DNA from: Treponema sp.
GTDB taxonomy: Bacteria; Spirochaetota; Spirochaetia; Treponematales; Breznakiellaceae
DNA length: 6,679 nucleotides
Reading direction: 5' to 3'
Assembly (NCBI GenBank): GCA_031277045.1
Contig: JAISLX010000118.1
Coordinates: forward strand, 1-6,679
Shown: piece after piece, positions 1 to 3,906 of the stretch
How the letters are laid out: the number at the start of each line of letters is the position of its first letter
How positions within the stretch are numbered: the stretch's first letter is position 1
Translations under genes and position numbers: made by a program
Notes under the pieces: generated by a model
The model's input: only the letters and a program-made list of their open reading frames with translations
What the model was told of the DNA's origin: nothing
The model's database searches: none

Positions 1-537
1 ACGATATCGATACAACCGAACTTCCTTGGGATTCAACTGTATTGCTTCGGTAAAATCCGCGATGGCCCGGTCATAGTCTTGCTTGTTATCATAGGCAAGG
101 CCGCGATTCCAATAAGCAAAACCATCTTGCGGATTTAGCTCTATCGCCTGGGTATAGTCCTTTATCGCCTGGTCAAGGTATCCCTTTTTCTGATAGGCAT
201 CGCCGCGGTTTCTGTAATTAACGCTATTTTGCGGATCCAGCCGTATTGTTTCGGTATAATCCGCTATGGCCCGGTCATAGTCTTTCTTGGTTTCAAAGGT
301 AAGGCCGCGGCTTCTATACGCGGCGGGAAATTCGGGGTTTAGCCGTATTGCCCGATCAAAATCCGCTATGGCCTGGTCGTAGTCCTTGTTTTCAAAGGCG
401 ATCTTTCCCTGCTCATACAATTTTTGCGCTTCTTCCTGTTTGGCGGGGCTCGGCCCCGACGCGCAGCCGGTCAATCCCTCGGCCAGAACCAGCGTCCCAA
501 TGGCGATGCCCCCCAATAATGTGCAAAGCTTCTTCAT
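1..537 (-). CDS. TPR-repeat lipoprotein, C-terminus cut off by the window edge
   Basis: My translation of the minus strand gives 179 codons from ATG at 537 with no stop before the window edge. It starts MKKLCTLLGGIAIGTLVLAE and reaches a lipobox LTGC with the lipidated Cys at residue 25, so a membrane-anchored, probably periplasm-facing or surface lipoprotein is expected. Residues 37-172 are four consecutive 34-residue tetratricopeptide units with the usual signature (Y/R..RG.A/T...K.DYD.AI.D.T.AI.LNP). TPRs are protein-protein interaction scaffolds, so this one probably binds a partner rather than being an enzyme; the partner is unknown. AAGGAG at 545-550, 7 nt from the ATG, supports the start. 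The gene is divergent from the Xre regulator, which may or may not control it. Further TPR units or another domain could lie beyond the edge. Confident on family, not on function. Confidence 0.88.
   Translation of the reverse strand, partial: MKKLCTLLGGIAIGTLVLAEGLTGCASGPSPAKQEEAQKLYEQGKIAFENKDYDQAIADFDRAIRLNPEFPAAYRSRGLTFETKKDYDRAIADYTETIRLDPQNSVNYRNRGDAYQKKGYLDQAIKDYTQAIELNPQDGFAYWNRGLAYDNKQDYDRAIADFTEAIQLNPKEVRLYRYR
22..429 (-). repeat. Four tandem 102-nt units encoding TPRs
   Basis: The four 34-codon TPR units are also related at DNA level. A block reading ATGGCCCGGTCATAGTCT on the plus strand occurs at 62 and again at 266, exactly 204 nt later. Diverged copies begin at 164 and 368, so the period is exactly 102 nt. 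Unit 1 is residues 37-70, unit 2 71-104, unit 3 105-138 and unit 4 139-172. The closest pair at this block is units 2 and 4, which suggests duplication of units or gene conversion rather than protein-level constraint alone. Confidence 0.85.
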
Positions 538-557
538 ACTACATCTCCTTGTGCGTG

Positions 558-576
558 TATCCGCCTAACGCGGATA
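558..576. promoter_or_regulatory. Hairpin TATCCGC-CTAAC-GCGGATA just upstream of the lipoprotein RBS
   Basis: A perfect 7-bp stem with a 5-nt loop. On the minus-strand transcript it ends about 7 nt before the ribosome binding site AAGGAG (545-550), so it could affect translation or leader stability. It carries no U-tract, so it is not a canonical terminator. Confidence 0.45.
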
Positions 577-582
577 AATTTG

Positions 583-600
583 TATTTCCTAAAGGAAATA
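583..600. promoter_or_regulatory. 18-bp palindrome TATTTCCTAAAGGAAATA, operator-like
   Basis: The 18-bp element is self-complementary at 16 of 18 positions; only the central AA breaks the symmetry. It lies between the divergent lipoprotein and Xre genes, downstream of the minus-strand promoter candidate. Its length and symmetry suit a dimeric HTH repressor, and the adjacent Xre protein is the obvious candidate ligand. That link is inference. In RNA it would form an 8-bp stem with an implausibly tight 2-nt loop, or a 7-bp stem with a 4-nt loop. Confidence 0.45.
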
Positions 601-607
601 TTGTCGC

Positions 608-636
608 GGTATATGAGTATCAAATGCCGATATACC
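608..636. promoter_or_regulatory. Inverted repeat GGTATAT / ATATACC in the lipoprotein leader
   Basis: GGTATAT at 608-614 and ATATACC at 630-636 are perfect 7-nt complements across a 15-nt loop. It is the first of three inverted repeats the putative minus-strand leader RNA would contain. It is AT-rich, so as an RNA hairpin it is weak; it could equally be a protein-binding site. Confidence 0.35.
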
Positions 637-654
637 CATGTAATACCACAATAC

Positions 655-684
655 AATATATTCTAATAGCCATTTGAACGTCAA
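655..684 (-). promoter_or_regulatory. Sigma70-like promoter facing the TPR lipoprotein gene
   Basis: On the minus strand TTGACG (679-684) is followed after 18 nt by TATATT (655-660). Each hexamer matches the sigma70 consensus at five of six positions. Transcription would begin near 648 and give a leader of about 110 nt before the ATG at 537. That leader includes all three inverted repeats listed below. On the plus strand a -10-like TACAAT lies at 652-657, overlapping this -10, so the divergent Xre gene may start transcription from the same spot. Its -35 is poor. Confidence 0.5.
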
Positions 685-710
685 GCGGTATCTTTCCTAC
701 ATTTTTCAGT

Positions 711-1034
711 ATGGAAGAAGCCGAATTGCGAAGGGTTTTAAGCGCCAATATCAAGCATTACCGCGGTTTGCGGGGCTGGTCCCAGGTCAAACTGGCGGAA
801 AAAATCGACATTTCCACCAATTTTTTGGCCGATATTGAGATTGGCAGAAGCTGGGTGTCCCCATCAACTCTGACAAAACTGGCGAATATCTTCCAGATTG
901 AGGTGTACGAGCTGTTCAAACCGGAAAAAACGCCTCAGAACGAAACAAAAGACGCGCTCAAAAGCCTTGTAAACGACATTTCGGTTACTTTTGAACATTC
1001 GTTACACGAAATTTCCAGAAAATACCTTGCTTAA
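711..1034 (+). CDS. Xre-family helix-turn-helix transcriptional regulator
   Basis: A 107-residue protein. Residues 6-69 form a Cro/C1-type (HTH_3) domain, with helix 2 in SQVKLAEK (24-31) and the recognition helix from about 35 to 44 (STNFLADIEI), followed by WVSPSTLTKLANIFQIEVYELF. This layout, including the turn motif STNFLADIE, is typical of small treponemal Xre proteins. Residues 70-107 are a charged, probably helical tail of unknown role, perhaps dimerisation. The ATG at 711 is preferred because a TGA at 675-677 closes the frame and no other ATG, GTG or TTG lies between; there is no clear ribosome binding site, so the mRNA may be nearly leaderless or translated poorly. It probably represses its own or a neighbouring promoter, and operator-like palindromes lie on both sides (583-600 and 1101-1119). 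An antitoxin role is possible, but no toxin gene is adjacent. Targets are unknown. Confidence 0.88.
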   Translation: MEEAELRRVLSANIKHYRGLRGWSQVKLAEKIDISTNFLADIEIGRSWVSPSTLTKLANIFQIEVYELFKPEKTPQNETKDALKSLVNDISVTFEHSLHEISRKYLA

Positions 1035-1036
1035 GA

Positions 1037-1068
1037 GCTTTTCCCAAAAACCGAAATGTTAGAAAAGC
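1037..1068 (+). terminator. Weak terminator candidate after the Xre gene
   Basis: GCTTTTC (1037-1043) and GAAAAGC (1062-1068) pair across an 18-nt loop immediately after the stop codon at 1032-1034. They are followed by CTTTTAATT and a later GTTTTT. The stem is short, has only three G-C pairs and a large loop, and the U-tract is interrupted, so this is a tentative call. Confidence 0.25.
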
Positions 1069-1100
1069 CTTTTAATTGTCGTTTTTAAGCGGTTGCTGTC

Positions 1101-1119
1101 CGGAAATTTGAAATTTTCG
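1101..1119. promoter_or_regulatory. 19-bp near-perfect palindrome CGGAAATTTGAAATTTTCG
   Basis: Nine pairs surround a central G at 1110; eight are Watson-Crick and one (1103/1117) is G-T. It lies in the 228-nt gap between the Xre gene and the aldo/keto reductase gene, about 50 nt upstream of a -35-like TTGACT. The near-absence of a loop favours a DNA operator over an RNA hairpin. It shares the string GGAAAT with the palindrome at 583-600 but in a different arrangement, so the two need not be sites for one protein. Confidence 0.4.
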
Positions 1120-1167
1120 AACAACTCTATTGAACGCGGAGTCCCTGTCCCCTGGCTCGTCCTGCCC

Positions 1168-1196
1168 TTGACTTAACCCTGGCGTGAACATCTAGA
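1168..1196 (+). promoter_or_regulatory. Possible promoter for the aldo/keto reductase gene
   Basis: TTGACT at 1168-1173 is a five-of-six match to the -35 consensus. At 17 nt spacing the -10 position holds TCTAGA (1191-1196), a poor match. A better -10-like TATAAC at 1199-1204 is 25 nt away, too far for an unassisted sigma70 promoter. MerR-type promoters use over-long spacers of 19-20 nt, but no matching spacer dyad is seen here. The call rests mainly on the -35 and on position. Confidence 0.25.
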
Positions 1197-1211
1197 GTTA
1201 TAACCGGAAAC

Positions 1212-1240
1212 CGCTTTCATCCAACCGGGCTTTGAAAGCG
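1212..1240 (+). promoter_or_regulatory. Hairpin CGCTTTCA / TGAAAGCG in the leader of the aldo/keto reductase gene
   Basis: Perfect 8-nt complements at 1212-1219 and 1233-1240 with a 13-nt loop. The stem ends 11 nt before the ribosome binding site at 1252-1257. It may be an operator placed downstream of the promoter or an RNA element affecting translation. No U-tract follows, so it is not an intrinsic terminator. Confidence 0.4.
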
Positions 1241-1251
1241 TTCCAATTTAC

Positions 1252-1257
1252 AAGGAG
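1252..1257 (+). promoter_or_regulatory. Ribosome binding site that fixes the aldo/keto reductase start
   Basis: AAGGAG ends 5 nt before the ATG at 1263. The in-frame GTG at 1257-1259 overlaps the last base of this motif and would lack a site of its own, so ATG 1263 is the start. Confidence 0.8.
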
Positions 1258-1262
1258 TGTAT

Positions 1263-2120
1263 ATGGCTTACACATCACTGAGCGACGGCTTTACCCTGAA
1301 CAACGGGGTAAAGATACCCTGTATAGGGTTCGGCACCTGGCAGGCCCCGGACGGGGACGTGGCGGTTTCCTCGGTAAAGGCGGCCCTCAAGGCGGGCTAC
1401 CGGCACATCGACACCGCCGCGATCTACGGCAACGAGGAAAGCGTGGGCAGGGCCATCAGGGAAAGCGGTGTTCCCCGGGAGGAGATCTTCCTTACCACCA
1501 AGCTGTGGAACACCGAACACGGTTACGAATCGGCCCTGAGGTCCTTTGAGGAAAGCGCGAAAAAACTGGGGACCGGTTACGTTGACCTCTACTTGATCCA
1601 CTGGCCCAATCCCGCCAAATTCCGCGCCAACTGGCAGGAGGCCAACGCGGGGACATGGAAAGCCTTTGAGGAACTCTACAAGGCGGGAAAGATCAGGGCT
1701 ATCGGGGTAAGCAACTTCCACGAGCGGCATATTGAGCCCCTTCTTAAAACCGCCTCCATCGCGCCCCAGGTAAACCAGATTCGCCTGTGCCCGGGCTGTA
1801 CCCAGGACGCGGTGGTGAACTACTGCCGGAGCAAGAACATCCTCCTGGAAGCTTACAGCCCTCTGGGGGTGGGAAAGATCTTCAATGCCCCGGAGATGAA
1901 AGCGTTCGCGGAAAAGTACAGCCGGAGCGTCGCCCAGGTCTGTATCCGCTGGAGTCTGCAGCGGGGGTACCTCCCCCTGCCCAAATCGGTAAATCCCGGC
2001 AGGATCATAGAAAACTCCAGGGTCTTTGACTTTGAACTGCGGCCTGAGGATGTGGAAAAGATCGCGGGTCTTACGGGGATAGCGGGCCTGGAACCGGATC
2101 CCGATAGCACGGCGTTTTAG
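1263..2120 (+). CDS. Aldo/keto reductase (DkgA/YvgN-like)
   Basis: A 285-residue, full-length (beta/alpha)8-barrel oxidoreductase that uses NAD(P)H to reduce aldehydes or ketones in the cytoplasm. The catalytic tetrad is complete: D50 and Y55 in HIDTAAIYGNE, K80 in LTTKLWN and H113 in YLIHWP. All three family signatures are visible: GYRHIDTAAIYGNEESVG near 45-62, GKIRAIGVSNF in the middle, and the cofactor-phosphate loop LPKSV around 239-243. The C-terminus DPDSTAF is a natural end for the family. The usual NQIExHP after strand 6 reads NQIRLCPG here, which I recall from an anaerobe subfamily. Substrates cannot be read from the sequence; DkgA/YvgN relatives act on methylglyoxal, 2,5-diketogluconate and small aldehydes. 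It probably shares a transcript with the TatD gene 33 nt downstream. A detoxification role is plausible but inferred. Confidence 0.93.
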   Translation: MAYTSLSDGFTLNNGVKIPCIGFGTWQAPDGDVAVSSVKAALKAGYRHIDTAAIYGNEESVGRAIRESGVPREEIFLTTKLWNTEHGYESALRSFEESAKKLGTGYVDLYLIHWPNPAKFRANWQEANAGTWKAFEELYKAGKIRAIGVSNFHERHIEPLLKTASIAPQVNQIRLCPGCTQDAVVNYCRSKNILLEAYSPLGVGKIFNAPEMKAFAEKYSRSVAQVCIRWSLQRGYLPLPKSVNPGRIIENSRVFDFELRPEDVEKIAGLTGIAGLEPDPDSTAF

Positions 2121-2153
2121 TCCGGTGGCGGAAAGGCAATTCGCCGGCAAGCG

Positions 2154-2972
2154 TTGACCGACGCCCACTGCCACCCCGCGGCCCTGGCGGAACAGCTTCC
2201 CCGCGCGGAGGAAGAACGCCGGGACCTTGGGGTAATGTGCGCCGCCAGTTCCACCACGGAGGCGGAATTTCTCCGCCACGAGGAACTTTCCCGCAGGGCT
2301 CTCGCGGAGGGGGCGGCGCCGATCCTGCCCTGTTTCGCCGTCCACCCCCAAATGCCCGGCGCGGGGGACGATCCGGAACGTTTTACGCTCCTCCTGGAAC
2401 TGCTTGAAAAACTGGCCGCCGGCCGGAGACTTGCCGCGGTGGGAGAGGCGGGCTTCGATCTGTACGGCCCGGAATTCCGGGCCGCGGAGAAACCGCAGGA
2501 TTATATTTTTTCCGCCCAGTTGGAAATTGCCCGCCGCCATGAACTGCCGCTGGTGATCCACGCCCGCCGGGCCATGCGCAAAATTTTCGCCCGCGCCGGG
2601 GAGTTAAAAAGGATACCCGCCGTTATTTTTCATTCGTGGTCCGGAACGCAGGGGGAGGGAGAGGCCCTTCTGCGCCGGGGAATCAACGTGTATTTTTCTT
2701 TTGGAACAACAATTTTACTGAACCACAAGGAAGCCCGGCGCTGCTGCGCGTCATTTCCCCCGGACAGGCTCCTTGCCGAGACCGACGCCCCCTACCAGCC
2801 TTTGCGGGGCCGGGAATTTTCCCGCTGGGCGGATCTGCCCCGCATACTGCGGGGCATGACGGAACTGCGGCAGGGAGGCGGGATTGTGGAGGACGCGGCG
2901 GTAAAAGAACTGGAAAAAACCGTGGATGAAAATTTTCACCGGGCCTTCCGCCAAAACTTTGACGCTGCTTAA
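2154..2972 (+). CDS. TatD-family metal-dependent hydrolase
   Basis: A 272-residue amidohydrolase-fold TIM barrel with the TatD metal ligands in order: H5 and H7 in DAHCH, E98 in AVGEAGFD, H136 in VIHARRA, H160 in FHSWSG and D211 in ETDAPY. Family members are cytoplasmic 3'-5' exonucleases/DNases or related hydrolases linked to DNA repair and RNA quality control; the substrate here is not known. The protein is more divergent than canonical TatD/YcfH: HPQMPGA stands where GIHPW is usual, and there is an Arg-rich C-terminal half. No ATG is available. TTG at 2154 places DAHCH two residues in, as the family expects; the only purine-rich motif, GGAAAGG at 2130-2136, is 17 nt away, so translation may depend on coupling to the upstream aldo/keto reductase. 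Length fits the family (about 255-270). Confidence 0.88.
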   Translation: MTDAHCHPAALAEQLPRAEEERRDLGVMCAASSTTEAEFLRHEELSRRALAEGAAPILPCFAVHPQMPGAGDDPERFTLLLELLEKLAAGRRLAAVGEAGFDLYGPEFRAAEKPQDYIFSAQLEIARRHELPLVIHARRAMRKIFARAGELKRIPAVIFHSWSGTQGEGEALLRRGINVYFSFGTTILLNHKEARRCCASFPPDRLLAETDAPYQPLRGREFSRWADLPRILRGMTELRQGGGIVEDAAVKELEKTVDENFHRAFRQNFDAA

Positions 2973-2989
2973 TCTCTAGTGCGCCGGCG

Positions 2990-3808
2990 TTAAAAAACGG
3001 TACTCAGGCCGTCCCAGGCCACGGTAAAACCCTGGGCCTTTTCGCAGAGTTCCCGGTGGTTCAGGCCGCCGTTGTGGGAAAAGTGGTTAAGCACGAAAGC
3101 CGTGTCCTCCCCGGCCAGGCCCATTTCCAGCAGTTTTTCCCGTACCAGGACCACGTCCGGCAAGCCCATGTGGTTGGACCCCTCTTGAAAGGCCGCCGTG
3201 GTACAATCCAGGCTTGCCAGCCCAAGCCGGGGTTTCGCGGCACGCAGGTAATCCCAGGTTTCGTCCGGGAAAATCCCCGTATCGTGGGCGTAGAGCAGCG
3301 CCGCGCCCCCCTGCTCCACCAGGTAAAACAGACACTGTTCCGCCCGATCGTGCCGGGCAAGCAGAGGCGTAACCGTATAGCCGCCGGCGTCAAACTTTTT
3401 GAACGGCGTAAGCGGGTGAAACACAAGCCGGTGACGCTCCTGATCCCCCTGCGGCAGCGCGGCCAGCAGGGCCCGTCCCACCGTTTCGTTGCCGTAGATA
3501 TGCAGCAACGGCGGAGGATTGTGAACATAGCCGCCGCTCCGCATTTCAAATTCCTGGGGAAAAAAGTGATCCGTGTGGGAATGGGTTACCAGAACATGCT
3601 CTATCGCGGGCAAGTTGAAACGGTAGTTAAGGTAATGGGCGTAGGCGTCGGGAGGAAAATCGAACAGGAGTTTGCCGTCAAGCAGGGACTGACTCCGGGT
3701 CCGAATCTCCCGGCCTCCCCGTTTGGCCGCCTCTACGCAGACCGGGCAGGCGCAAAATGTGGCGGGGATTCCCTCCGCCGCGCCGGTTCCCATGTACAGC
3801 AGTTCCAT
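2990..3808 (-). CDS. PhnP-like metallo-beta-lactamase-fold phosphodiesterase
   Basis: A 272-residue protein of the metallo-beta-lactamase fold. The N-terminus GTGAAEGIPATFCACPVC (7-24) carries C19, C21 and C24, matching the structural zinc site of E. coli PhnP. The catalytic motif THSHTDH (75-81) supplies H76, H78, D80 and H81; H153 and D176 (AHDTG) complete the dinuclear site, with H213, LNHFSH (240-245) and a terminal WDGLSTVF resembling PhnP's end. PhnP hydrolyses 5-phosphoribosyl 1,2-cyclic phosphate in the C-P lyase pathway, but no phn gene is visible here, so the true substrate may be another cyclic phosphodiester. AGGAG at 3818-3822 decides for the ATG at 3808 over an in-frame TTG at 3832. 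It lies 98 nt after lon, same strand, and converges with the TatD gene, 17 nt between stops. Confidence 0.88.
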   Translation of the reverse strand: MELLYMGTGAAEGIPATFCACPVCVEAAKRGGREIRTRSQSLLDGKLLFDFPPDAYAHYLNYRFNLPAIEHVLVTHSHTDHFFPQEFEMRSGGYVHNPPPLLHIYGNETVGRALLAALPQGDQERHRLVFHPLTPFKKFDAGGYTVTPLLARHDRAEQCLFYLVEQGGAALLYAHDTGIFPDETWDYLRAAKPRLGLASLDCTTAAFQEGSNHMGLPDVVLVREKLLEMGLAGEDTAFVLNHFSHNGGLNHRELCEKAQGFTVAWDGLSTVF

Positions 3809-3817
3809 AGGGCAATT

Positions 3818-3822
3818 CTCCT
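3818..3822 (-). promoter_or_regulatory. Ribosome binding site that fixes the PhnP-like start
   Basis: AGGAG on the minus strand, within GAGAGGAG, sits 9 nt before the ATG at 3808. The alternative upstream TTG at 3832 would add eight residues that do not belong to the family N-terminus. Confidence 0.75.
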
Positions 3823-3856
3823 CTCGCGGCAACGCGCGCTATTCACCGCGGGGCCG

Positions 3857-3882
3857 CCTCCCCGCCTTGGAAAACGGGGAGG
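3857..3882 (-). promoter_or_regulatory. GC-rich intercistronic hairpin between lon and the PhnP-like gene
   Basis: CCTCCCCG (3857-3864) and CGGGGAGG (3875-3882) form a perfect 8-bp, almost all G-C stem with a 10-nt loop. It begins about 25 nt after the lon stop. No U-tract follows on either strand, so it is not a standard intrinsic terminator; it may stabilise the lon 3' end or attenuate read-through into the PhnP-like gene. A second, weaker pairing, CGCGG (3825-3829) with CCGCG (3846-3850), lies closer to the downstream ribosome binding site. Confidence 0.45.
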
Positions 3883-3906
3883 TTCGCTACAAGGATACCG
3901 CTTTAT

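Noticed and set aside
348..677. A 109-codon plus-strand frame over the lipoprotein start and intergenic region
   Set aside because: It runs antisense to the signal peptide and first TPR unit, has no ribosome site, and ends in AT-rich non-coding sequence.
711..1034. Xre protein as the antitoxin of a toxin-antitoxin pair
   Set aside because: No small toxin-like gene overlaps or adjoins it; the neighbours are a divergent lipoprotein and, after 228 nt, an aldo/keto reductase.
1233..1246. A catabolite-response (cre)-like string TGAAAGCGTTCCAA
   Set aside because: Two consensus mismatches; CcpA/cre control is a Firmicutes feature, and the string is explained by the hairpin arm.
1275..2561. A 428-codon open frame on the minus strand opposite the aldo/keto reductase and TatD genes
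   Set aside because: It is the antisense shadow of two real genes that happen to share a frame across a stop-free 33-nt spacer; its translation shows no recognisable domain.
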